DNA from: an uncultured Christensenella sp.
GTDB lineage: Bacteria; Bacillota; Clostridia; Christensenellales; Borkfalkiaceae
Direction: 5' to 3'
NCBI GenBank assembly: GCA_910586065.1
Contig: CAJUGI010000001.1
Location: 248,001 to 312,000, forward strand
Length of the DNA stretch: 64,000 nt
The position numbers were made by a program, and so were the translations under genes. Under the pieces are notes generated by a model. That model ran no database searches. It was not told the DNA's origin and saw only the letters and a list, made by a program, of their open reading frames with translations. Position 1 is the first letter of the stretch; each line of letters starts with the position of its first letter. This document shows positions 49,491 through 56,589 of the stretch, piece after piece.

Positions 49491-51351
49491 CTTTGATAAA
49501 CGTTGCGCCGTCGGTCAGTCCGCCCGCTTTTACCGTGATTTCGTTTTTGGCTTCGAGTTTTATTCTGCACTTATAAACTTTGCCGCCCTTTTGCGCTTTG
49601 GGCGCTGCAACAAGTTTGCCGTTGTTAAAAATTTCTACTTTTCCTACGTTGGAGAAAACGGTGATTTCAGTCTTTTTGCCTGTACGGTTTTTATAACGCT
49701 TGCCCGAAAGATGTAATACGGGCTCTTTTGACCAGTACGCTTTGTAGAGGTAGAAGGCGTCCTTTTTAGTTTTTCTGTCGAAGGTTACCAGTCCTTTGTG
49801 GTTCATTCCCGGTTCGCCGCCCTGATTTCTGCCGTCGGCGGCAAAGTCGAACATATTCCACACGTGCGTGCCCCACAAATAGGGGTGCCGTGCGAAAAAC
49901 TCAAGCATATATGCGTGGTAAACAACCTGATAGTCTTCGGTATTGTCGAATCTTTTTGGCTTTGCAGAGTGTAAATTGGGCATACTTTCGGCGCCGTATT
50001 CGGAATAGCCTACCGCGCGTTTGGGATAGAATGTGTGGAACAGCTTGAGCCAGACGTCGTTTAAGAACAGCCCCGGAACATACCAGCCGAGATAGAGGTT
50101 CCAGCTGACTACGTCGCTTATATGCGCCGTTTTATTGCCGAAAGAACACATTGCAAAGCAAGCGAGTGTGGTAAGACGCGAAGGGTCGAGCTTGTGGCAC
50201 AGGTCGTTAAGCTCCCTGTGGGTTTTAAGCATATCCTTTTTATTCGTCTTCATCATTGTTATTTCGTTGGATAATCCCCAGAAAACGATGGAGGGATGGT
50301 TGTACTGCTGTAATACGAGTTCTTTCATCTGGCTCTTCGCGTTTTCGTTACCCCCCGACATATGCCGCGAGATATAGGGTATTTCAGCCCAGACGACAAG
50401 CCCTGCTCTGTCGCATAAATCATAAAAATAATCGTCGTGCTGGTAGTGGGCGAGCCTTAAAGTGTTGGCGCCGATTTCTTTTATGAGCGCCATATCCTCG
50501 TCGTGTTCCGCCTTTGTTAAAGCGTTGCCTATGTGCGGTCTGTCCTGATGGCGGCAGACTCCGCGGAGGGGATAAAGCTTACCGTTTAAATAAAAACCTT
50601 TTTTGGCGTCGACTTTATAGGTGCGGAAGCCGAAGTTTGCGCTTACTTCGTCGGTTATTTCGCCGTTTTCGGAAAGCGTTGCAACCGCTCTGTAAAGATA
50701 GGGGTCGGTTACGCCGTTCCAAAGGTGCGCGTTTTTAATAACCGCTGTGCCGCCGTTTTCAATTTCGGCGACTTTGTTTGCGTCGGCGTCGAAAATTTCG
50801 ATTTTTACGTCGCCGCCGTTTGACGCGTACGCAGTTACGGTAACCTGCCCGTCGGCACCGTTTACAGCGGCGTCAATCTTTATGGGATTGCACCCGAAAT
50901 AATCCAAATCGAAACGGCATTTTTCGGCGCATATGAGGTTTACGTCCCTGTATATGCCGCCGTAAAAGGTGAAATCGGCGCGCTGGGGATAAACCCTGTC
51001 GTTTACCGAATTGTCAACTTCGACTTTGATTTCGTTGTCGTCCTTTAAAAAACCGGTTATGTTGCAACGGAAGGCGGAATAGCCGCCGTCGTGTCCGCCC
51101 GCGGGATTTCCGTTTACGTAAACCTTTGCCGAAGCGTTTACGCCTTTAAATTCGAGATACACTGCGCCGTCCGCGGGGAATGCGGGTTTTTTTATGTGCT
51201 TGATATAGGTGCAGGTACCGCGGTAATAATCGTTGCCGCCGTCCTGTCCGTCGTCGCCGTTCCAGGTGTGCGGAACGTTGACTTCGGTTTCACCGCCGTC
51301 TTTGGAATATATAAACTTCCAGCCTGAGTTGATGTTGGTTATCGTTTTCAA
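49429..51351 (-). CDS. GH2 glycosidase, candidate beta-glucuronidase
   Basis: 640 residues from a TTG at 51351 with CGGGGG 8-9 nt upstream, no signal peptide. Domains: jelly-roll (FIYSKDGGETEVNVPHTWNGDDGQ), Ig-like, then TIM barrel with acid/base Asn362-Glu363 (WGLSNEI) and nucleophile Glu451 (GYSEYGAES). An N-x-K motif (Asn517, Lys519; GMNHKGLVTFDRKTKKD) lies where beta-glucuronidases contact the sugar carboxylate, though some GH2 enzymes called galactosidases have it too. The adjacent AraC regulator, GPH symporter and mannonate genes favour a uronide substrate. Its 3' end overlaps the transposase frame on the other strand. Confidence 0.85.
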   Translation of the reverse strand: MKTITNINSGWKFIYSKDGGETEVNVPHTWNGDDGQDGGNDYYRGTCTYIKHIKKPAFPADGAVYLEFKGVNASAKVYVNGNPAGGHDGGYSAFRCNITGFLKDDNEIKVEVDNSVNDRVYPQRADFTFYGGIYRDVNLICAEKCRFDLDYFGCNPIKIDAAVNGADGQVTVTAYASNGGDVKIEIFDADANKVAEIENGGTAVIKNAHLWNGVTDPYLYRAVATLSENGEITDEVSANFGFRTYKVDAKKGFYLNGKLYPLRGVCRHQDRPHIGNALTKAEHDEDMALIKEIGANTLRLAHYQHDDYFYDLCDRAGLVVWAEIPYISRHMSGGNENAKSQMKELVLQQYNHPSIVFWGLSNEITMMKTNKKDMLKTHRELNDLCHKLDPSRLTTLACFAMCSFGNKTAHISDVVSWNLYLGWYVPGLFLNDVWLKLFHTFYPKRAVGYSEYGAESMPNLHSAKPKRFDNTEDYQVVYHAYMLEFFARHPYLWGTHVWNMFDFAADGRNQGGEPGMNHKGLVTFDRKTKKDAFYLYKAYWSKEPVLHLSGKRYKNRTGKKTEITVFSNVGKVEIFNNGKLVAAPKAQKGGKVYKCRIKLEAKNEITVKAGGLTDGATFIKVKKPDPSYKVTSGNSMSWEK

Positions 51352-51393
51352 TATTAATTCCCCCGAATTTCATTTTGCGGTCAAGTATTAAAA

Positions 51394-51423
51394 ATTATAC
51401 CGCCCGATTATAATTTATTGTAA
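51394..51423 (-). promoter_or_regulatory. Probable promoter of the GH2 gene
   Basis: On the minus strand, TTACAA (51418-51423), 18 bp and TATAAT (51394-51399). A second TATAAT-like hexamer at 51407-51412 has no -35. Confidence 0.5.
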
Positions 51424-51440
51424 CATTAAACGGGGGGTAA

Positions 51441-51453
51441 TTCAATTGCAGTT
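51441..51453. promoter_or_regulatory. Candidate AraC-type operator upstream of GH2
   Basis: TTCAATTGCAGTT lies 18 bp upstream of the GH2 -35. The identical 13-mer occurs, reversed, at 52318-52330 in the araC/symporter intergenic region. The position suits an activator. Confidence 0.55.
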
Positions 51454-51485
51454 GTTGTTCAGATTTATTGCAAATCGTCTTTGAA

Positions 51486-52268
51486 TTAATTTTTGCTTTC
51501 CTGCGGGGGGTAGCCGATTATTTTTTTGTAATTTCGGTAAAACGTGGAGTATTCCGGAAATCCGAATTCTTCGGCAACGTCGGAAAGTTTTGTTTTGCCT
51601 TCGGCTATTTTTCTGTGCGCCGCAATTATCTTTTTGTGTTTTATGTACGTCATAACCGGCGTTTTCATTTCCTTGCTGAATTCACTGCTTATGTATGATT
51701 TGGAAAAATGCAGGTCGTTGCAGATATCGGCAAGAGTGACGGGGCGTTTAAGATTTGCGTTTATATATTTGGTTATTTCGGCAATAATTGCATTGTTGTG
51801 GATTTGTCCGCTGATTGCGGGAACTTCGTTTTTGTAAACCCTGATTAATATGCGTACAAGCGAAGCCAGCATCAGAAGATTGCGTTCTTCGTCGTTGTAG
51901 TTTTCGTAAATGGCGTCCAGTTCTTCGAACATTTCACGGGATTTGGAAACTGCTCCGCAAAATTTTAAGTTTTCGATTTTTTTAAGCAGGAACTCGGGCA
52001 GAATGGTTGCCGCAAACTTTAAAACGTAGCGTTCGTACGGCGCGGCGGGGTCTACCGTGCCGAAGTGGAGCATACCCGGCGCCATTAATAAAATTTCGCC
52101 CGCAGACAACCGTTTTGTTTCCGATTCGATGGTATAATCGATATTTCCGCGCACAAGATACAAAAGTTCGTAATGGTCGTGCATATGCTTTGTAAAGTCG
52201 CTTGACGGCGTGGTGTGACCGTCGAGTTTGTGCGCGAAATCAATATTTTTGTATACAAAACTGAACAT
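51486..52268 (-). CDS. AraC-family regulator of the uronide cluster
   Basis: 260 residues from the ATG at 52268 (MFSFVYKNIDFAHKLDGH). An upstream in-frame extension to 52325 would run through the promoter and is rejected. The N-terminal cupin domain (FTKHMHDHYELLYLVRGNIDYTIES) should bind the inducer. The C-terminal two-HTH AraC domain is complete (VTLADICNDLHFSKSYISSEFSKEM ... LSDVAEEFGFPEYSTFYRNYKKIIGYPPQ). It sits between the GH2 gene and the divergent symporter operon and probably activates both. The promoter places its start codon at or near the transcript start. Confidence 0.88.
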   Translation of the reverse strand: MFSFVYKNIDFAHKLDGHTTPSSDFTKHMHDHYELLYLVRGNIDYTIESETKRLSAGEILLMAPGMLHFGTVDPAAPYERYVLKFAATILPEFLLKKIENLKFCGAVSKSREMFEELDAIYENYNDEERNLLMLASLVRILIRVYKNEVPAISGQIHNNAIIAEITKYINANLKRPVTLADICNDLHFSKSYISSEFSKEMKTPVMTYIKHKKIIAAHRKIAEGKTKLSDVAEEFGFPEYSTFYRNYKKIIGYPPQESKN

Positions 52269-52274
52269 AATCTC

Positions 52275-52303
52275 ATTATACACCATTAGTGGAAGAAATG
52301 CAA
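52275..52303 (-). promoter_or_regulatory. Promoter of the AraC-family gene
   Basis: On the minus strand, TTGCAT (52298-52303), 17 bp and TATAAT (52275-52280). The expected start of transcription is about 7 nt later, at the ATG of 52268, so the mRNA may be leaderless. Confidence 0.6.
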
Positions 52304-52317
52304 TACAGTTGCAAAAA

Positions 52318-52330
52318 AACTGCAATTGAA
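52318..52330. promoter_or_regulatory. Candidate AraC-type operator in the divergent region
   Basis: AACTGCAATTGAA is the reverse complement of the 13-mer upstream of GH2. It overlaps the -35 of the symporter promoter and lies 15 bp upstream of the araC -35. A related TGCAA-TACAG-TTGCA dyad is at 52299-52313. Confidence 0.55.
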
Positions 52331-52354
52331 AAATTTGATGCGCTGGTGTAAAAT
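52326..52354 (+). promoter_or_regulatory. Promoter of the symporter-uxuA-SDR operon
   Basis: TTGAAA (52326-52331), 17 bp and TAAAAT (52349-52354), 46 bp before the ATG at 52401. Confidence 0.7.
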
Positions 52355-52400
52355 AGATACGTAAAATGTAAAAAATTTACTTTTTCGGGGGTAAAGCACA

Positions 52401-54476
52401 ATGAGTACTGTTGGCAACGTTGCGGTAAACCGTGCTAAAGGCTGGCAGATTGCGTTGTTTCCGTTCAATAATGCGGCGACGAACGTTTATTTTGCTTTTT
52501 ACAATTATTTTGTTTACTGGGCGGTGCTTGCGCTTACGGGAAGCACTGCCGGCGCGATAGGCGGCGTTGTTGTTTCGAGCGTTGTGGCTATCGGCGTAAG
52601 TACGTTTGCCAGTCTGTTTGCGCCGCTTATGCGTGTTTTTGACGGCGTTACCGACCCTGTTCTGGGCGGACTGATGGATAAAACCAAGACAAAACTAGGC
52701 AAGTTCCGTCCTTTTATGATTATCGGCAACGCAATGCTTGCGTTTTCGGTAATTTTGATGATGCTCGTTTCGCAGATTGCAAGCGGCGTTATCTGGTTGC
52801 AGTGGGTGCTGTACATCATAAGCTATATAATTTATGTTCTGGGCTATACCTGCCAGTGCGCGGTTACAAAGGCGGGGCAGACGTGCCTGACTAACGACCC
52901 CAAACAGCGTTCGCAGTTCGTTATTTGGAACATGATAGGAATGATAGGGTCCATCGTGTTGGTAAACATTATGGCGGGCGGCGTTTTAACGAACGAGGCG
53001 ATTTGCCAGAAGGGCATTATATTTTATGAAGAAGTTGCGGCAAACGGCGGCAAAACCGTTGCCGAAATTATAGCCGAGCTCGGCGCGAACGCTTCGAAAT
53101 ATACGGCGGTGCTCGATTCGCTTAATCCGGAATCGACTTACGTATATTTACGCGGAGCGGCTTACGGTGCGCAGTTCTATAATATTATGGTGCCGTTCGT
53201 GGTTGTGATTTCGGCTGTTTATACAATTATGGCGGTTGCGGCTATATGGGAAAAGGACAGACCGGAATTCTGGGGCGTTGCCGGCGAACCTGCTAAAATT
53301 AAGGATTATATCGGCATTATAAAGGGCAATAAAGAAATACGCTGGCTGGTGCTTTCGTCGGGGCTGAATAAGCTTGCCTCCACGGTGGCGACAAGCGGTA
53401 CCGTTGCGTTCCTATTATACGGATGCCTTATGGGCGATTATAACGGTTTATATATTCCGTTCTATGCGCTGTGTTTTGTGTTTATGGGAATTTTCTTCCT
53501 GTGGGGCAGCAAGACGGCGGGAAGAAAGGGACAAAAACGCGGCGTCGCGCAGTTTACGGTTTTTGCGTTTCTGTTCTATATAGGCGTTTTGATAATGCTT
53601 TGCATTTACGACCCCGCAAACGCGGCAACGCATCTTTCGCTCTTTTTAACGGAGGGCGGTTTCCACTTAACGATAAACGCTTATACGATATTCTTTATTA
53701 TTCTGTACGGTTGCGGTTACGGCGCGTTTAACTGTTGCGACAACCTGACCATTCCGATGGTTGCGGACTGTACCGATTATGAAACTTACCGTTCGGGCAA
53801 ATACGTTCCCGGCATAATGGGCACTATTTTCTCGCTGGTGGATAAACTTATTTCTTCGTTGCAAACGCTTTTGTTGCAGTTGTTTATAGTCGCTATCGTT
53901 CCCGGACTTAACGCATTGCCCGGCGAGAGTACGCCTTATATGGACGGTATGCAGTTGTCGTGCATAATCTGTTTCTGCGTGCTTCCTATGCTGGCATGGC
54001 TTGTGACCACGTTCTGTATGACGCGCTACGGACTTTCGGGCAAAAAGTTACAGGAAGTGCAGGCGGTTAACGCCGTAAGAAAGGCGGCTGTGACTGGCGG
54101 AATGAGCATGGAAGAGGCGATGAAAACCTGGCAGACCATAGACCAGGTGCCCGATATGTTCGTGCTTAAACAAAAACCGCGCGTAAACAAAAAGACGGGT
54201 GAAGTAATCGTTGAAAAGGAAAACTTCCTTGACAAAATTTATAACAAGATATTTACAAAGCGCGAAAAGGTTTCAGGCAATCCTTCGTCGAACGCGATAG
54301 ATATTCCCGAAGAGTTCAGAACGGATGAAATAAAAGCGCTTTACAGCAAGGAAAACGCGGTTGTTGCGGAGGCGGCGGCAAACGGAGCCGACGTAACTTC
54401 CGCAGGAAATGCGGAGCCTGCCGTCGGCGTTGATAACGAAACCGCGGAGAATTCAAATAAAAAAAGGAGGGGCTAA
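52401..54476 (+). CDS. GPH-family symporter, probable hexuronide/glucuronide transporter
   Basis: 691 residues; the ATG at 52401 has CGGGGGTAAAGCACA ahead. Twelve membrane segments with the GPH loop signature MDKTKTKLGKFRPFMIIGNAMLAF and a central periplasmic-side insert (VAANGGKTVAEIIAELGANASKY). The C-terminal about 120 residues are soluble and polar (SMEEAMKTWQTIDQVPDMFVLK and onward), longer than in UidB/GusB-type members. First gene of an operon with uxuA and an SDR oxidoreductase, beside GH2 and AraC genes, so a uronide is the likely cargo. Confidence 0.87.
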   Translation: MSTVGNVAVNRAKGWQIALFPFNNAATNVYFAFYNYFVYWAVLALTGSTAGAIGGVVVSSVVAIGVSTFASLFAPLMRVFDGVTDPVLGGLMDKTKTKLGKFRPFMIIGNAMLAFSVILMMLVSQIASGVIWLQWVLYIISYIIYVLGYTCQCAVTKAGQTCLTNDPKQRSQFVIWNMIGMIGSIVLVNIMAGGVLTNEAICQKGIIFYEEVAANGGKTVAEIIAELGANASKYTAVLDSLNPESTYVYLRGAAYGAQFYNIMVPFVVVISAVYTIMAVAAIWEKDRPEFWGVAGEPAKIKDYIGIIKGNKEIRWLVLSSGLNKLASTVATSGTVAFLLYGCLMGDYNGLYIPFYALCFVFMGIFFLWGSKTAGRKGQKRGVAQFTVFAFLFYIGVLIMLCIYDPANAATHLSLFLTEGGFHLTINAYTIFFIILYGCGYGAFNCCDNLTIPMVADCTDYETYRSGKYVPGIMGTIFSLVDKLISSLQTLLLQLFIVAIVPGLNALPGESTPYMDGMQLSCIICFCVLPMLAWLVTTFCMTRYGLSGKKLQEVQAVNAVRKAAVTGGMSMEEAMKTWQTIDQVPDMFVLKQKPRVNKKTGEVIVEKENFLDKIYNKIFTKREKVSGNPSSNAIDIPEEFRTDEIKALYSKENAVVAEAAANGADVTSAGNAEPAVGVDNETAENSNKKRRG

Positions 54477-54482
54477 AATAAT

Positions 54483-55514
54483 ATGAAAATGACGTTTCGT
54501 TGGTACGGAGAAAAGGACAGTATTCCTCTTGAATACATTAAACAGATTCCCAATATGAGCGGGGTTGTAACAGCCGTTTACGATACGCCGGTGGGCGAAG
54601 TGTGGGAGCTTGACAAGATTTTGCGCCTTAAGGAGCTTTGCGATAAGGCAGGGCTTGAAATGGAGGTGATAGAATCGGTTCCCGTTCACGAAGACATAAA
54701 GCTTGGAAAGCCTTCGAGAGACGGATTGATAGCCAACTATGCTCAAACTATCCGTAATTTGGGCAAAGCGGGCGTAAAGTGCATATGTTATAACTTTATG
54801 CCGGTGTTCGACTGGCTGCGCACCAATTTGAAGACGGTTGCGCAGGACGGAAGCAATTCGCTTTCATACTGCCATGAAGAGCTTATGCGTCTGGACCCCA
54901 AAAACCTGCATCTTCCCGGATGGGACGAGAGCTATTCTACGGACGAATTAAACGCGTTAATTGAGGCATATTCGGGGGTTAATCACGAAAAATTGTTCGA
55001 GAATCTGGTATATTTCTTAAACGGAATTATGCCCGCGTGCGACGAAACGGGCATAAATATGGCTATTCATCCCGACGACCCGCCCTGGGATATGTTCGGG
55101 CTTCCGAGAATAATTACGGGCGCGGAAAGCTATGATAAAATGATTAAATCCGTTCCAAATAAACACAACGGATTTACGTTCTGCACAGGGTCGCTAGGCG
55201 CGGGACGCGGAAACGACCTTGCGGCTATGGCGCACAAGTACGCCAAACGCATTTATTTTGCGCATATAAGGCAGTTAAAGTATAACGGAGACAAGGATTT
55301 TACCGAGGCGGGGCATCTTACGTCCGCGGGAAATCTTGACATATACGGCATCGTAAAGGCGCTTGTTAAGGCGGGCTTTGACGGTTACGTGCGCCCGGAC
55401 CACGGCAGGAATATCTGGGGCGAGGACGGAAAACCCGGTTACGGGCTTTATGACAGGGCGCTCGGCGCCGCTTATCTGAACGGGCTTTTCGAAGCGGTTC
55501 AAAAAAATAAATAA
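54483..55514 (+). CDS. uxuA: D-mannonate dehydratase
   Basis: 343 residues; ATG at 54483 with AAAGGAGGGG inside the end of the upstream gene. UxuA features are MTFRWYGEKDSIPLEYIKQIP at the start, AGVKCICYNFMPVFDWLRTNL, MAIHPDDPPWDMFGLPRI and the metal/catalytic stretch FCTGSLGAGRGNDL, then YFAHIRQLKYNGDKDFTEAGHLTSAGNLDI. It converts D-mannonate to 2-keto-3-deoxygluconate in hexuronate degradation. Length is typical. No uxaC, kdgK or kdgA is in the window, so those steps must be encoded elsewhere. Confidence 0.94.
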   Translation: MKMTFRWYGEKDSIPLEYIKQIPNMSGVVTAVYDTPVGEVWELDKILRLKELCDKAGLEMEVIESVPVHEDIKLGKPSRDGLIANYAQTIRNLGKAGVKCICYNFMPVFDWLRTNLKTVAQDGSNSLSYCHEELMRLDPKNLHLPGWDESYSTDELNALIEAYSGVNHEKLFENLVYFLNGIMPACDETGINMAIHPDDPPWDMFGLPRIITGAESYDKMIKSVPNKHNGFTFCTGSLGAGRGNDLAAMAHKYAKRIYFAHIRQLKYNGDKDFTEAGHLTSAGNLDIYGIVKALVKAGFDGYVRPDHGRNIWGEDGKPGYGLYDRALGAAYLNGLFEAVQKNK

Positions 55515-55527
55515 AGAGGTTGTTTGA

Positions 55528-56385
55528 ATGAAAAAGGAATTATTGCCGTTAGGGGTTGATTTGAAGGGCAAAGTGGCGGTAGTTACGGGCGCGGGCGGAG
55601 TGCTGTGTTCGATTATGGCGGAAGCGCTTGCCGCAGCCGGCGCCAAGGTTGCGCTTTTGGACAGAAACGAAGAGGCGGCGCAGAAGTTTGCGGACGAAAT
55701 AGTAAAAGACGGCGGGATTGCGAAGGGCTATGCGGCAAACGTGCTTGAAAGAGACAGCCTTGCGTCTTGCCACAAAAAGGTGCTTGTCGACTTTGGTAAA
55801 TGCGATATTTTAATAAACGGCGCGGGAGGCAATAACCCCAAGGCGCAGACGGATAAGGAATATTACGAGCAGGGCGATATGGACGCCGATACGAAATCGT
55901 TTTTTGATTTGGATAAGGACGGCGTTGAGTTCGTGTTCAATTTGAATATGCTGGGCACGCTTTTACCTACGCAGGAATTCGCGAGGGATATGCTCGGACG
56001 CGGGGGGTGCAGCGTGTTAAACGTTTCAAGCATGAACGCGTTTACCCCTCTTACTAAAATTCCCGCATACAGCGGAGCAAAGGCGGCGGTTTCGAACTTT
56101 ACGCAATGGCTTGCGGTGCATTTTTCAAAGGTTGGAATACGCGTGAACGCGATTGCGCCCGGATTCTTTTCAACAAAGCAGAACGCCGCGCTTTTATGGA
56201 ACGCAGACGGTACGCCCACTGCGCGCACGGGTAAAATTCTTGCGGCGACTCCGATGGGAAGATTCGGCGAAGCGGACGAATTGCTCGGTTCGGTGCTGTT
56301 CCTTGTTTCGGATAAAGCTGCAGGCTTTATTACGGGCGTGGTTTTGCCGATTGACGGAGGTTTTTCGGCTTATTCAGGCGTTTGA
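55528..56385 (+). CDS. SDR-family D-mannonate oxidoreductase (fructuronate reductase)
   Basis: 285 residues, 13 bp after uxuA, ATG with AAAGAGG. Classical short-chain dehydrogenase: GKVAVVTGAGGVLCSIMAEAL (NAD(P)-binding Gly motif), INGAGGNNPKAQT, VLNVSSMN (Ser), YSGAKAAV (catalytic Tyr-x-x-x-Lys) and IRVNAIAPGFFSTKQN. The sequence pattern and position fit the SDR-type mannonate oxidoreductases found next to uxuA in Firmicutes (B. subtilis YjmF-like), which reduce fructuronate to mannonate. The operon is closed by a strong terminator. Confidence 0.9.
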   Translation: MKKELLPLGVDLKGKVAVVTGAGGVLCSIMAEALAAAGAKVALLDRNEEAAQKFADEIVKDGGIAKGYAANVLERDSLASCHKKVLVDFGKCDILINGAGGNNPKAQTDKEYYEQGDMDADTKSFFDLDKDGVEFVFNLNMLGTLLPTQEFARDMLGRGGCSVLNVSSMNAFTPLTKIPAYSGAKAAVSNFTQWLAVHFSKVGIRVNAIAPGFFSTKQNAALLWNADGTPTARTGKILAATPMGRFGEADELLGSVLFLVSDKAAGFITGVVLPIDGGFSAYSGV

Positions 56386-56420
56386 TACAACTTTATTGTT
56401 TCTTTAATTTTTTTCCAAAA

Positions 56421-56460
56421 ATAACCGCGGAGGGCAGACTGCCCTCCGCGGTTATTTTTT
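56421..56460 (+). terminator. Strong intrinsic terminator of the uxuA operon
   Basis: A 16-bp perfect stem (56421-56436 with 56440-56455), loop GAC, then TTTTT. Confidence 0.93.
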
Positions 56461-56523
56461 AACTTTAAAATACAGGCGCAAATTTAGGCGTTTCAGGTTT
56501 GAAAATATAATAAAAATTCGGTC

Positions 56524-56552
56524 TTGACAACGCGAAAAGCGTGATATAAACT
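56524..56552 (+). promoter_or_regulatory. Promoter of the beta-helix lipoprotein gene
   Basis: TTGACA (56524-56529), 17 bp, TAAACT (56547-56552); an overlapping TATAAA gives only 15 bp. Transcription from about 56559 would exclude the ATG at 56557 and supports the start at 56590. Confidence 0.65.
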
Positions 56553-56589
56553 GAAAATGCAAAAAATTAAGGAGGGTTTAGGAAAAAAG

